The notes under the pieces: generated by a model
Databases searched by the model: none
Told to the model about the DNA's origin: nothing
What the model saw: the letters and a program-made list of their open reading frames with translations, nothing else
Assembly (NCBI RefSeq): GCF_015234585.1
Contig: NZ_JADFCM010000008.1
Span: 1,860,001-1,924,000 of the forward strand
Length of the DNA stretch: 64,000 bases
Direction of reading: 5' to 3'
Source of the DNA: Pseudalkalibacillus hwajinpoensis
GTDB lineage: Bacteria; Bacillota; Bacilli; Bacillales; Guptibacillaceae
Shown: positions 26,357-37,098 of the stretch, piece after piece
How positions within the stretch are numbered: the stretch's first letter is position 1
Layout: every line of letters begins with the position of its first letter
Made by a program: the position numbers and the translations under genes

Positions 26357-27652
26357 TTAGCCCTTTTTCGAAATAGAGGGATAGTTGATGAAAATCGCAA
26401 TAATTCCTGCAATAGCAATGAGGATTGGATAAATTGAATACGGTAGTAGAGCGAGTGGCGAAATCGACGCAAGACCTGCTACTGCAAGCACCTGTGCCCC
26501 ATATGGGAGCATGCCCTGTATACTACCTGAGAAAATATCAAGAATACTAGCAGACTTTCGTGGGTCTACCCCATATTCTTCAGAAATGTTTTTCGCAAGT
26601 GGCCCCCCCATTATGATCGAAATGGTGTTGTTAGCTGTTGATAAATCAAGCACGCTTGCGAGACCGGCGATACCAAACTCTGCTCCTCTACGAGAAGTTA
26701 CTTTGCTCAGGATTTTGTCCAATACGTATTGTATTCCTCCGTTATGCTTAATGACTTCAATCATCCCTCCGATGACGAGAGCAATCATGGCAAGGTCTTC
26801 CATCCCTTTTATGCCCTCTGTAACCGTGGAGATCAGTCCACTCATTCCAAATGTTCCGTTATATAAACCTACAATCCCAGCAAATAAGGTACCACTTACA
26901 AGTACAATAAGAACATTAACACCAGCGATCGCTGCGATCAGTACACCTAAATAAGGGATAATTGTAACGAAATCAAATGCGTGATCTCCTCCAACCGTTG
27001 CTTGCTCTCCCATCGTTAAAGCACCATAAATAATGGCTGTTACGATAGCAGCTGGCAAGACTATAAAAAAGTTTACTTTGAATTTATCTTTCATTTGCGT
27101 ATTTTGTGTGCGTACTGCCGCAATCGTAGTATCTGAAATCATAGAAAGATTGTCACCAAACATTGCCCCACCTATGACCGCTGATAAAGCCAGTGCTGGG
27201 GCAACTCCGGTTTGCTCTGCAATTCCAATTCCAATGGGAGCAAGTGCTACAATCGTTCCCATCGATGTACCCATCGAAATAGAAATAAAACAGCCAATGA
27301 CAAACAAACCTACGATTAAAAGATTAGCCGGTAGAATTGATATACCTAAATTAACAATCGAATCTACTGCTCCAATTTTTTCAGCTGTTCCGGCAAACGC
27401 CCCAGCCAGTAAAAAGACCAAAATCATTAATATGATATTCGTATTACCTGCTCCACGACAAAACACTTCCACTTTTTTCATAAAGCTTTCTTTTCGATTC
27501 ATCGAAAGAGCTACGCCCGCCGCAATTAGAGAAGCGAGAATAACAGGCATACTATAAAAGTCCTTTGTTATGATAGCTGTACCAATAAAAAGCACAATAA
27601 ATATTCCAAGGGGAAGTAAAGCCAGGCCGTTCCCCTTTATTTCTTTCTCCAT
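26357..27652 (-). CDS. metT: NhaC-family transporter, probable methionine transporter MetT
   Basis: 431 residues with about 11 TM helices in the NhaC antiporter superfamily. Characteristic segments are SISMGTSMGTIVALAPIGIGIAE and GGAMFGDNLSMISDTTIAA. The leader holds a SAM-I riboswitch with a terminator, and S-box-controlled NhaC-type carriers have been predicted to be methionine importers (MetT). The function therefore rests on riboswitch context plus family; a plain Na+/H+ or malate/lactate antiporter is the alternative. ATG 27652 has AAGGAG 9 nt upstream. An IS element now lies between the gene end and its old terminator's other half. Confidence 0.85.
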   Translation of the reverse strand: MEKEIKGNGLALLPLGIFIVLFIGTAIITKDFYSMPVILASLIAAGVALSMNRKESFMKKVEVFCRGAGNTNIILMILVFLLAGAFAGTAEKIGAVDSIVNLGISILPANLLIVGLFVIGCFISISMGTSMGTIVALAPIGIGIAEQTGVAPALALSAVIGGAMFGDNLSMISDTTIAAVRTQNTQMKDKFKVNFFIVLPAAIVTAIIYGALTMGEQATVGGDHAFDFVTIIPYLGVLIAAIAGVNVLIVLVSGTLFAGIVGLYNGTFGMSGLISTVTEGIKGMEDLAMIALVIGGMIEVIKHNGGIQYVLDKILSKVTSRRGAEFGIAGLASVLDLSTANNTISIIMGGPLAKNISEEYGVDPRKSASILDIFSGSIQGMLPYGAQVLAVAGLASISPLALLPYSIYPILIAIAGIIAIFINYPSISKKG

Positions 27653-27686
27653 TATTCATGTCTCCTTCATCTTTTATTCTGTCTCA

Positions 27687-27826
27687 ATAAAAAAAGCCCA
27701 CTTCAAGAGAAGAAGGCTTTTGCACTTATCTCTCAAGATTTCTCTTGCTGGAAGCAGCACCTTTCTGATGATCAGAGGTTGCTGAAGCTTCTTTGGGCCA
27801 GGTCCCTCCACTTCTCTTAATAAGAA
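27687..27826 (-). promoter_or_regulatory. SAM-I riboswitch (S-box) with terminator
   Basis: On the minus strand the conserved core reads AAGAGAAGTGGAGGGACCTGG, then CAGCAACCTC. The P1 stem closes with GAGAGATAAG near 27725. A U-tailed hairpin at 27688-27721 (AAGCCTTCTT pairs with AAGTGGGCTT, then T7) is the expression platform. High SAM would switch transcription off. Confidence 0.93.
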
Positions 27827-27927
27827 ATATACAATTATCAATGAGCGCATGCTTCATTTTACTTTTTCATAACGAGCTTTACTTTATCACGCATTATTCT
27901 GATGAGTCAACTTTGATTAACTGCATC

Positions 27928-27962
27928 AAAATAAACTCCTCATCCTTAAAGGAGTTTACCTG
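27928..27962 (-). terminator. Probable terminator after the alpha/beta hydrolase
   Basis: The stem TAAACTCCT/AGGAGTTTA has a 9-nt loop and a minus-strand tail ATTTTG. It lies about 60 nt beyond the stop. Confidence 0.5.
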
Positions 27963-28019
27963 ATTAACTAGTCTGGTTCAAGCTTTGTATGACTACCAAT
28001 TTTTGCAATAGATCAATCT

Positions 28020-28859
28020 TTATTTTCCCAAAAACCGCTCAATATCCTTCATAATCGATTCCGGTTTTTCTTCTGGTAGAAGGTGACCGGTTTTTTCATA
28101 GATGATCAGTTTAGCATTGGGGAGATCGTTACTGAGACGCTTCCCAATTTTCAACGGCACAACTCTGTCATTTTCTCCCCATATTAGTAGGCTAGGTGTA
28201 TGAATTTGATTTAGTTCAACTTCTGACAAATCTCCTTCGCGATCTCGAATCATCCTAACTAATGACCGAAAGATACCCTCATTGAAGAAAGGCTGGATAT
28301 ATCCATCCATCATTTCTTCATCGATAAGGGAAGGATCATAAACACAATTAAGCAAATTTCCTCTGACACCTTTTCGATAAAGCCACCTTTTCAAGTATAC
28401 CGAGAAAAAAGGTAAATACGATGTATACACTAGACTCTGTTTAGCCTTTTCAAGATATCCTGAACTGCACAGTAAAATATTCTTACTAACGAGATCATCT
28501 TTCATAGCCGAGGCTCTCATTGCTACTTGCCCACCCATAGAATGGCCGATCATAACAGTATGATCAATTGAAAGTCTTTCTAAAAGTTCAACCACCACTT
28601 CCGCATAATTATGATAAGAGTGGACAAAACGATTAGACTTTTCACTTTTTCCGAACGGAGGAAGATCAATGGCAACAACAGTATATCCCTTTGTTAATAA
28701 TGGTATCAATCTTCTGAAGCTGAAGCTCGACGATAGAAAACCGTGAAGAAGCGTTAATACTGGCCGATCGACGGCTGTGTCATTTCTATAGTATTCATAG
28801 TGAATATCAATTCCTTTGATCTTTTCCGTATTTTGTTTAAGATTTTGAGCTAATAGCAT
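28020..28859 (-). CDS. Alpha/beta-fold hydrolase
   Basis: A 279-residue cytosolic hydrolase. The oxyanion region is LLHGFLSSSFSFRR. The nucleophile elbow is GHSMGGQ (Ser about residue 105), with Asp in WGENDRVVP and His in TGHLLPEEKP. The lid region is rich in aromatic residues (about 140-190), as in C-C bond hydrolases and esterases. The substrate is unknown. ATG 28859 follows GGAGTGA. No operon partner; the YolD gene lies 162 bp upstream in the same direction. Confidence 0.9.
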   Translation of the reverse strand: MLLAQNLKQNTEKIKGIDIHYEYYRNDTAVDRPVLTLLHGFLSSSFSFRRLIPLLTKGYTVVAIDLPPFGKSEKSNRFVHSYHNYAEVVVELLERLSIDHTVMIGHSMGGQVAMRASAMKDDLVSKNILLCSSGYLEKAKQSLVYTSYLPFFSVYLKRWLYRKGVRGNLLNCVYDPSLIDEEMMDGYIQPFFNEGIFRSLVRMIRDREGDLSEVELNQIHTPSLLIWGENDRVVPLKIGKRLSNDLPNAKLIIYEKTGHLLPEEKPESIMKDIERFLGK

Positions 28860-29021
28860 CTTTCATCTCACTCCGGATTTTGAATTCATCTGATCTGATT
28901 TACTCTTCGTTTCTAACCAGAAAGAATGGTCTCACTTATTCAGGTTTGACTTTATACTTATTTTACCCCAATCCTGAAATGAAAAACTTTTTTTTACAAC
29001 CGAGAGTATACTCCATTTTTT

Positions 29022-29351
29022 TCATTCTAACTCTACGTGCACAAGGTCCAGCAGCTTTATCGTTGTCCTTTTTTCATTATGGTCAATAATACGCAGTTCT
29101 TTCGTAAGTGGATCTACATAGTGCACATATCCAAAGAGAGTTTTCATTTCTCCTCCACTAAAATATTGAAAACAAAGCGAGTTGTGAATGGCCATTGCTT
29201 CACATATCGTTTCATTCATTTTCGCCATTTTTTGTTCATCAAGTACCGGCTTTTCACTTCTTTTTTCTTCGATTTTCCAATCTCTTAGCTCTTTCACATG
29301 CTCAGGTAACATCATTGATGTCCATTTTATATTTCCGCGATCACGAATCAC
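29022..29351 (-). CDS. yqjX: YolD-like protein (YqjX), SOS polymerase partner
   Basis: A 109-residue YolD-family protein, functionally likened to UmuD as the companion of Y-family polymerases. Family features include the start DRGNIKWTSMMLPEHVKEL and the strand-rich end FGYVHYVDPLTKELRI. The start is GTG at 29351 with GGGGG 8 nt upstream. It lies 14 bp after the polymerase gene in one operon under the LexA boxes, as in B. subtilis yqjW-yqjX. Confidence 0.9.
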   Translation of the reverse strand: MIRDRGNIKWTSMMLPEHVKELRDWKIEEKRSEKPVLDEQKMAKMNETICEAMAIHNSLCFQYFSGGEMKTLFGYVHYVDPLTKELRIIDHNEKRTTIKLLDLVHVELE

Positions 29352-29365
29352 GCTTCTTCCCCCTT

Positions 29366-30622
29366 CTATGCTTTATGACCACCCACAAGTTTACTTCTAT
29401 GCAGTGCCGTACCGGCCTTTGTGTATGAAACGGCACGAAGCAGCGCATCTGAGCCATATTTCTCCCGGATCGAATCCATCACATATCCGAGATCCCGCTG
29501 CTTTGGGCGTGACGCATTAAATAAGTCCAACTGCACTTCTTCATCATTGCAAATATTTGAAAGGGTAATGGAAATCTTACGAACCGTTTTTCTTTCAAAA
29601 AACTCCTCAAATAACTGAAGACATACATTGTATATTTCGAGCGTAATAGCAGTCGGGCTGTGGATACTCCTTGAACGGTGAAAGCCACCCCCGCCTTCTT
29701 CTTTGCTATAACCAATCCCAAGGCTAATCGTACGCCCTGCCTTCCGGGCTTTTCTCGCACGTCTTGCAACTTCTTCACTCATCTCAAGAATGACGTGTTG
29801 AATGTCTTTTTCGTCATGGTAATCTCGTAACAAAATTTGGCTTTTCCCATAGCTAATCTGTCCCTGCATAATCGGCGCACCCATTTCAGAAAGATCGATG
29901 CCCCACGCATGATGATAGAGCTGATTTCCCATAATACCGAACTTTTCTTCTAGTAGATGTAGCGGGTAATGCGCAAGCTGCTTTACATTCATAATCCCCA
30001 TGCGATTTAACGTTCGCTCGACACGCGATCCAATACCCCACATTTGACTTAGCGGGGAAAGCGGCCAGAGTTTTTTAGGAATATCTTCATAAGTCCATTC
30101 TGCAATCCCTTTTTCTTTCGCTTCCAGATCAAGACAAAGCTTTGCCATTAAAAGATTTGGCCCGATCCCTATGGCGCATGGTAATCCGAATGTCTCTCTT
30201 ATTTCATTTTTGATCTTGTGAGCTACTTCAAATTTGTTTCCCCAAAGTCGTTCTGTCCCATCAACCTGCAAAAACGATTCATCAACGCTATACGTATGGA
30301 TACATTCTGATGGTACATAACGATGAAAAAGCCTCGTTATTTCCATTGATTGTTTCAAATATGAAGACATTCTCGCATTAACGATACGAATGTTTTTGTT
30401 ATTTGGAATTTCAAATAGTCTGCTCCCTGTTCGTATTCCAAATTCCTTTTTTAGTGCCGGAGACGCCGCCAGCACAACACTTCCCTGTCGCTCGGTATCA
30501 CCAACAACCGCGAGATAGCACGTAAGTGGATCAAGCCCCATCTCTACTGCTGAACAACTTGCATAAAAACTTTTCATATCAATACATAGGATTGTTTTCT
30601 TTGGAAATTTAGAATAATCCAT
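29366..30622 (-). CDS. yqjW: Y-family DNA polymerase, UvrX/YqjW type
   Basis: A 418-residue translesion polymerase of the UmuC-like branch. Catalytic residues are visible in LCIDMKSFYASC and SVDESFLQV (S-x-DE). The helix-hairpin-helix thumb (WGIGSRVERTLNRMGI) and little-finger domain follow. A beta-clamp motif QLDLF is near the C-terminus. Start ATG 30622 has GGGGGG upstream; the 11-codon longer reading overlaps the LexA box. The gene is headed by two LexA boxes and followed by YolD, so it is an SOS-induced mutagenesis operon. It is distinct from the DinB/Pol IV gene at 60 kb. Confidence 0.93.
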   Translation of the reverse strand: MDYSKFPKKTILCIDMKSFYASCSAVEMGLDPLTCYLAVVGDTERQGSVVLAASPALKKEFGIRTGSRLFEIPNNKNIRIVNARMSSYLKQSMEITRLFHRYVPSECIHTYSVDESFLQVDGTERLWGNKFEVAHKIKNEIRETFGLPCAIGIGPNLLMAKLCLDLEAKEKGIAEWTYEDIPKKLWPLSPLSQMWGIGSRVERTLNRMGIMNVKQLAHYPLHLLEEKFGIMGNQLYHHAWGIDLSEMGAPIMQGQISYGKSQILLRDYHDEKDIQHVILEMSEEVARRARKARKAGRTISLGIGYSKEEGGGGFHRSRSIHSPTAITLEIYNVCLQLFEEFFERKTVRKISITLSNICNDEEVQLDLFNASRPKQRDLGYVMDSIREKYGSDALLRAVSYTKAGTALHRSKLVGGHKA

Positions 30623-30649
30623 TTGTATCCCCCCTTCTCCTAAATGAAA

Positions 30650-30661
30650 GAACATTTGTTC
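30650..30661. promoter_or_regulatory. LexA (DinR) box, proximal
   Basis: GAACATTTGTTC fits GAAC-N4-GTTC exactly and lies 28 nt upstream of the polymerase start. Confidence 0.85.
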
Positions 30662-30687
30662 CCTTTATGTATACCCGTATTTTAACC

Positions 30688-30699
30688 GAATATACGTTC
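30688..30699. promoter_or_regulatory. LexA box, distal, within the promoter
   Basis: GAATATACGTTC matches GAAC-N4-GTTC with one change. On the minus strand it sits between TTGTAA and TAAAAT (18-nt spacer), a plausible promoter for yqjW. Confidence 0.7.
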
Positions 30700-30711
30700 C
30701 CTTTACAATAA

Positions 30712-32798
<2,087 letters not shown>

Positions 32799-32804
32799 AA
32801 AGAA

Positions 32805-32838
32805 GTTAGGCAGGCAGCCAATGGCTACCTGTCTTTTC
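32805..32838 (+). terminator. nprE terminator
   Basis: The stem AGGCAGGCAGCC/GGCTACCTGTCT (with G-U pairs) and loop AAT are followed by TTTTCG. Confidence 0.8.
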
Positions 32839-32917
32839 GTTATGTCAGGGTTTTATAAGTATTCAAACGGGTAAAAGGGTGGTGCTAGACCTTAAAAGGA
32901 GGAAGGAGGAAGGACGA

Positions 32918-33721
32918 ATGGGAATTTTCAAAGAGGATACGCTTAAGCATGAACATGTTCTCATTACCGGAGCCACGGGTGGTATTGGATATGAAACCGC
33001 AAAGGCCGCCGTACAAGCCGGTGCTACGATTACGATAACTGGAAGAAATAAGGATAAATTAACTCAGCTGAAGCAGGAGTGCGATGAGTTAGTGGCGGAA
33101 GCAAAAGTTGCTGTTCTTCCCGCTGATTTAAACAATGAGAAAGATCGTTATACCCTTATCGAAAGTGCGATTAAATATAACGGAAGCATCACGGGGTTAG
33201 TTAACTCAGCAGGAATTGGCGGCGGCAATACGCTTGATCAATTACAAGAAGAAGATCTTCGCAAAGTAATGGAGCTAAATTATACCTCGACTGTTTTACT
33301 GACTCAACTTGTGTATAAGCGAATGCGTGAGGATAAGAAGAAAGGGGCGATTGTAAACCTCTCTTCTCTCTCAGGTCTTAGAGGAACTTTTGGTAACACG
33401 GCATATAGCGCTTCAAAGTTTGCTATAACTGGCTTCACGCAGTCGTTTGCCCACGAGGCTATCCGTGATGGAATTAGAGTTAACGCAGTATGTCCCGGCT
33501 TCGTTGATACAGAAATGGGCCGAAATAGTATTGCTTCAAAAGGGGCGAGAGAGAATAAAAGCTTTGAGGAAGAATTAAAGGCTGTAGAAGCAGCAATGCC
33601 ATCTAGAAGAATTACGCAGCCTGAAGAAGTCGCCAATAGCATCATTTACCTTCTCTCAAATGCGTCAGAAAACATTATTGGCGAATCGCTCAAAATTTCA
33701 GGTGGAAGCGTTATGCGCTAG
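32918..33721 (+). CDS. SDR-family oxidoreductase
   Basis: A 267-residue classical short-chain dehydrogenase. The nucleotide loop TGATGGIGYE is at about residues 18-27, NSAG in the middle, and the catalytic Ser (NLSSLSG) and YxxxK (YSASKFA) follow. The C-terminal VCPGFVDTEMG and sequence-end GGSVMR are typical. The substrate is unknown; 3-oxoacyl or alcohol reductions are common in the family. The ATG at 32918 is preceded by repeated GGAGG/AAGGA motifs; the longer reading (32879) starts upstream of them. Confidence 0.88.
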   Translation: MGIFKEDTLKHEHVLITGATGGIGYETAKAAVQAGATITITGRNKDKLTQLKQECDELVAEAKVAVLPADLNNEKDRYTLIESAIKYNGSITGLVNSAGIGGGNTLDQLQEEDLRKVMELNYTSTVLLTQLVYKRMREDKKKGAIVNLSSLSGLRGTFGNTAYSASKFAITGFTQSFAHEAIRDGIRVNAVCPGFVDTEMGRNSIASKGARENKSFEEELKAVEAAMPSRRITQPEEVANSIIYLLSNASENIIGESLKISGGSVMR

Positions 33722-33747
33722 GTGCTTTGGAGAAATTATCTACAAAT

Positions 33748-33790
33748 AAAAGATGACTCATGCTTGAAGAAAGCATGAGTCATCTTTTAT
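33748..33790. terminator. Bidirectional terminator between SDR and GNAT genes
   Basis: A near-perfect 18-bp stem (AAAAGATGACTCATGCTT with complement) has T tails in both directions. Confidence 0.92.
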
Positions 33791-33809
33791 TTGAGCATTC
33801 ACGAAGCCA

Positions 33810-34370
33810 TTAAGTAATACTCGCGTAGATACAAGTATCTGCTATCTGTGTTCCGTCGATCGACATATCTTCGTTTTTGAGAGTTCCTTCGAAATCATAG
33901 TCCAATCGTTCTGGAATCGCACGACTTCGCTCGTTTTCTCGATCGCATCTAATCTCGACCCTTCTGCACTTCAAGTCCTGATGTGCATATTCAGTAAGTT
34001 TCTGAACGGCCTCAGTCATATAGCCATGACCACTTTGCTTCGTAGCCACCCAATACCCAATTTCAAGCTTTGGAACATCCCATTCAATGTTATGAAACCC
34101 AGTGGATCCAACAAACTCATTTGTTTCTTTCAAAAACACCAGGAACCTTAAACTTTCACGCTTTAGGAATTTAATATGCGCCTCTCGTGTATTAATCTCT
34201 GTATCCTCAGGAGTCGGCGTTTCTCTAGCAAAGCCAAGCCAGGGCCTCAGTTCACTTATAGAAGATTGAATGGCTTGATTAACTATTTTACCATCCCCGT
34301 ATTCAGGCATTCTTAACATTAATCGTTCTGTTTCAAGTACTGTTTCAATTTCCATTAAGATTGGATTCAT
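33810..34370 (-). CDS. GNAT acetyltransferase, RimJ/RimL-like
   Basis: 186 residues of the Acetyltransf_3 type. The start ETERLMLRMPEYGDG is the family N-terminus; IGYWVATKQSGHGYMTEAV carries the acetyl-CoA loop, and CRRVEIRCDRENERSRAIPERLDYDFEG ends the domain. Members acetylate ribosomal protein or other amines; the target is unknown. ATG 34370 has GGAGGG 6 nt upstream. Confidence 0.87.
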   Translation of the reverse strand: MNPILMEIETVLETERLMLRMPEYGDGKIVNQAIQSSISELRPWLGFARETPTPEDTEINTREAHIKFLKRESLRFLVFLKETNEFVGSTGFHNIEWDVPKLEIGYWVATKQSGHGYMTEAVQKLTEYAHQDLKCRRVEIRCDRENERSRAIPERLDYDFEGTLKNEDMSIDGTQIADTCIYASIT

Positions 34371-34466
34371 TTCTATCCCTCCGACGTAAGTAAAGACATT
34401 CCCTCAAAAAGAAGGAGATTTACAAATAAGATGGAACAAGCGATTAACTTTTCACCTTCAACTAGA

Positions 34467-34503
34467 ATTTGAACCGCCAATCAAGGAGATTAGCGGTTCA
34501 AAT
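34467..34503. repeat. Long inverted repeat without U tail
   Basis: ATTTGAACCGCCAATC pairs with GATTAGCGGTTCAAAT (16 bp with one G-U pair, loop AAGGA). Neither strand has a T run, so it is not a standard intrinsic terminator. It follows the DUF805 gene stop by about 30 nt. Confidence 0.6.
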
Positions 34504-34531
34504 GAGATCAGAATAATTGAAATTGAGCTAA

Positions 34532-34879
34532 CTATACTACTTTAGGATTTATCCCAAAACGGTTTTCTTCTACATCGCTATCTAAGCAAGTGAAGACCAG
34601 AATGACAATACTACCAATTAGAGGAATAAGTCCAATGAGCACCCACCAACCGCTTCTTCCAGTGTCATGCAATCTACGCACAGTTACAGCAAGCGATGGT
34701 AAAATAATGAACAATGAATAAATACTTGTCAAAAATGGGGAAATATCAGCTAGAGACTCTACTATCGTTAAGACAATAGAAAAAATAACATTAAAAAGAG
34801 TAAACATCCAATATTCTTTACGCCTTGCTCTTCCTTGGAAATTCACATAATTCTTTAATACTTTCAAATACCAGTTCAT
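34532..34879 (-). CDS. DUF805 membrane protein
   Basis: 115 residues with three or four TM helices. The DUF805 hallmark segments are NFQGRARRKEYW near the N-terminus and VRRLHDTGRSGWW before the last helices. The function of the family is unknown; it is common in bacterial inner membranes. ATG 34879 follows AAAGGAG. Single gene. Confidence 0.9.
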   Translation of the reverse strand: MNWYLKVLKNYVNFQGRARRKEYWMFTLFNVIFSIVLTIVESLADISPFLTSIYSLFIILPSLAVTVRRLHDTGRSGWWVLIGLIPLIGSIVILVFTCLDSDVEENRFGINPKVV

Positions 34880-34995
34880 ACTGCTTCTCCTTTAGCGAAT
34901 AAGTTTAGTAGATTAGTACCTTTTTCATACAAAACAGTATAACATAAAGGCTAACAATATTAGGTAAACAAATCAATAATTGGATATAAAATCTG

Positions 34996-35532
34996 CTAAT
35001 TCACTTCTCTTCTCAAAATACTCATTCTAACCCGGTCCACATACTTTCCTTCTCTATACCGATCCTCGCGCAATATTCCTTCTTCAACAAAGCCACACTG
35101 CTTGTAAGACTTGATTGCCCTACCATTATCTACTTCTACTCTTAGCCAGATCTTATTTAAACTAAGTTCCGTAAACCCTAAATGAAGCATAGCTTTTAAG
35201 GCGCTCATCCCATAACCTTTCCCCCAATAGCGTTTATCACCTATGGCAATCCCTAGCTCTGCATGACCGTTTAACTGATCAATATTCTTTAAGTCTACCC
35301 AGCCAATATGTTGACCTTCACCAGTTACAATAGCTCTTTGCTCATACCCGTTCTTTCGAGTGATGCACATTTGAATCCAGTTCATTGTTTCTTCTCGTGT
35401 AAAAGGAGGATATTTCGCCGGCATATTCAGATGCTTCGTTACGTCTCGATCCAGGCACCATTGATAGCGATCTTCAACATCTAATAGAGATAGTTCTCTA
35501 ATCGTAACAAAAGGTAAGGTTTTTGTTTTCAT
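34996..35532 (-). CDS. GNAT acetyltransferase, RimL-like
   Basis: 178 residues, Acetyltransf_3 family. Key segments: VTIRELSLLDVEDRYQW at the start, AELGIAIGDKRYWGKGYG with the acetyl-CoA loop, and WLRVEVDNGRAIKSYKQCGFVEEG at the end. A spermidine or ribosomal-protein substrate is possible from family alone. The ATG at 35532 follows AGGAG. It is separate from the GNAT gene at 33.8 kb and not a recent duplicate by eye. Confidence 0.87.
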   Translation of the reverse strand: MKTKTLPFVTIRELSLLDVEDRYQWCLDRDVTKHLNMPAKYPPFTREETMNWIQMCITRKNGYEQRAIVTGEGQHIGWVDLKNIDQLNGHAELGIAIGDKRYWGKGYGMSALKAMLHLGFTELSLNKIWLRVEVDNGRAIKSYKQCGFVEEGILREDRYREGKYVDRVRMSILRREVN

Positions 35533-35725
35533 ATTCTGCTCTCCTACTTGATCGATTTTAGTGGTGCATTTCTCCCGTTGCAGAAACTTTAATCTTTATT
35601 CCCAATAACAAGCCTGAAGGTAGGGAAAACAAGTTACCATTGGCTCGGCTGGACCATACTTTATGAAGAACCAAAGAATGAAGTAATAAGACAGCATTAC
35701 CCGATTTTCTTCTTGGACACCCCTT

Positions 35726-36373
35726 TTACCTCCTCAGATTATCTTCACTCTGTGTGAAGTTTTTTTCTATCTCCTTCACAACCGATTGATAATAAGAGAC
35801 TTCATGTGGCACAAAATGAAGTTTATTGATTTTTTCATTCACGTTTATTCTCTCTTCATCGTCATTCAAGCAAAATCCTTTTACATCCACTTCATCCCGC
35901 TCTCCCAACCAAAGATCATAAAATTGATCAAAATCAGCTTGTACGATTCCAGAAACTTCTTCTTTTTGAAGTTTAAACTTCTCCAATGGCTGATTACACT
36001 CATAGAGGAAGATATTGGCGATTTCATTATCAAAAAAGTGGTCTTTTTTAATCGAAGCTTTTATGACCTTTAGCGGGGTCAATTCATTATAGGAAACACC
36101 AATTCCGAGCTCTTCCTCGACTTCCCTCACTCCGTCTTCAACAGACTCATCAGCCATTAAGTGACCAGCCGCTGTGATGTCATACAGCCCTGGAAAATCC
36201 TTTTTCCGATCACTTCGAAGCTGAAAGTAAATCTTTCTAACACCATTTTCGATCCGCACAAACCAGCATTGAAAAACCTCATGCCAGTAACCTTCTCTAT
36301 GTACCTCTTCTCGAGATGCGATGCCGATCACTTCTCTATTCTCATTAAATATCCTTACTTGTTCACTTTCCAT
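35726..36373 (-). CDS. Nudix hydrolase, YfcD/IPP-isomerase-like
   Basis: A 215-residue Nudix protein of the YfcD / isopentenyl-diphosphate-isomerase-like subgroup: EVFQCWFVR and YFQLRSDRKKDFPGLYDITAAGH are typical. The Nudix box is complete (GHLMADESVEDGVREVEEELGI), so pyrophosphohydrolase activity is expected; isomerase function is not. The acidic C-terminal extension is specific to this subgroup. The ATG at 36373 lies after GAGGG. Single gene. Confidence 0.85.
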   Translation of the reverse strand: MESEQVRIFNENREVIGIASREEVHREGYWHEVFQCWFVRIENGVRKIYFQLRSDRKKDFPGLYDITAAGHLMADESVEDGVREVEEELGIGVSYNELTPLKVIKASIKKDHFFDNEIANIFLYECNQPLEKFKLQKEEVSGIVQADFDQFYDLWLGERDEVDVKGFCLNDDEERINVNEKINKLHFVPHEVSYYQSVVKEIEKNFTQSEDNLRR

Positions 36374-36666
36374 TTTACACCCTCACTTTTTATCTTTAGC
36401 TGTTTTTGTAAACATTGTTGCTGAGAGGGATTTCCGCTCCAATCAGCTCAGTGTGCTTCTTTATACAAAAATTCTTTCAAAAACAACAATCTCTGAAAAA
36501 AGAGACTTATCTTTAGCTGGATAGATAAACTTCTATTTCAGCAAAATCCTCTTCCTTATTTTAGCATTCTTACTATTGACTACAATTATTTTTTCATCAA
36601 CGTTTCCATTCACATATCTAATAAGCTAGATTATTCCGAAACTTCTCTACTGTATTAATCGTATAA
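36374..36666. other. Intergenic region, nothing recognised
   Basis: About 290 bases of AT-rich DNA between divergent genes. No supported ORF, hairpin or regulatory site was seen, apart from an unassigned promoter for the two flanking genes. Confidence 0.5.
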
Positions 36667-36681
36667 ATGGAGGAGGGAGTG

Positions 36682-37030
36682 ATGATTAGTATGAATCAAT
36701 TATTTTTTTCGGATAACTTTTTTTTCGGCAGGAAGAACAGACATCTACAATAGCCATCGCGAGACGGTAGGGGCACTTAACCTTAGAAGCGCGTTCTCTT
36801 CTAAAGTCGAAATAGAAGACGGCAATGGAGACGTTACTATGGAGGGAGCCTTTACGTTTTTCGCTAACAAATGGATAGTTAGAAGAAAAAACGGCGATGA
36901 ACTCGGTTACGTGAAGCGGGCATATTGTTTCTCTCTACGAAAGAAAGAGTGGCTCTTTCTAATGAAAACACCACTAGTGCCTATATTTTCATCATCCTCG
37001 ATCCACTTAACCTTAGGCAGGGGCAAATGA
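36682..37030 (+). pseudogene. Small beta-rich (tubby-like?) protein gene, frameshifted in a T8 run
   Basis: A strong ribosome site (GGAGGGAG) precedes ATG codons at 36682 and 36691 reading MNQLFFSDNF. That frame stops at 36751. Moving by one base at the T8 run (36718-36725) joins it to an open frame of about 100 codons ending at 37030, containing GRTDIYNSHRETVGALNLR, VTMEGAFTFFANKW and DELGYVKRAYCFSLRKKEW. Alternating strands and this pattern suggest a LURP-one/tubby C-terminal-like fold, with low certainty. One extra T would explain the break; a sequencing error or slippage-based expression are alternatives. Confidence 0.6.
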
Positions 37031-37055
37031 ACGAACGGCTCCTAGAAAAGAAACC

Positions 37056-37089
37056 TAAAAAAAGAAGAGCACTTTAAAAGCGCTCTTCA
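37056..37089 (-). terminator. yqjQ terminator
   Basis: On the minus strand GAAGAGCGCTTT pairs with AAGTGCTCTTC (one G-U pair) and is followed by T7. Confidence 0.9.
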
Positions 37090-37098
37090 AACAACTCA

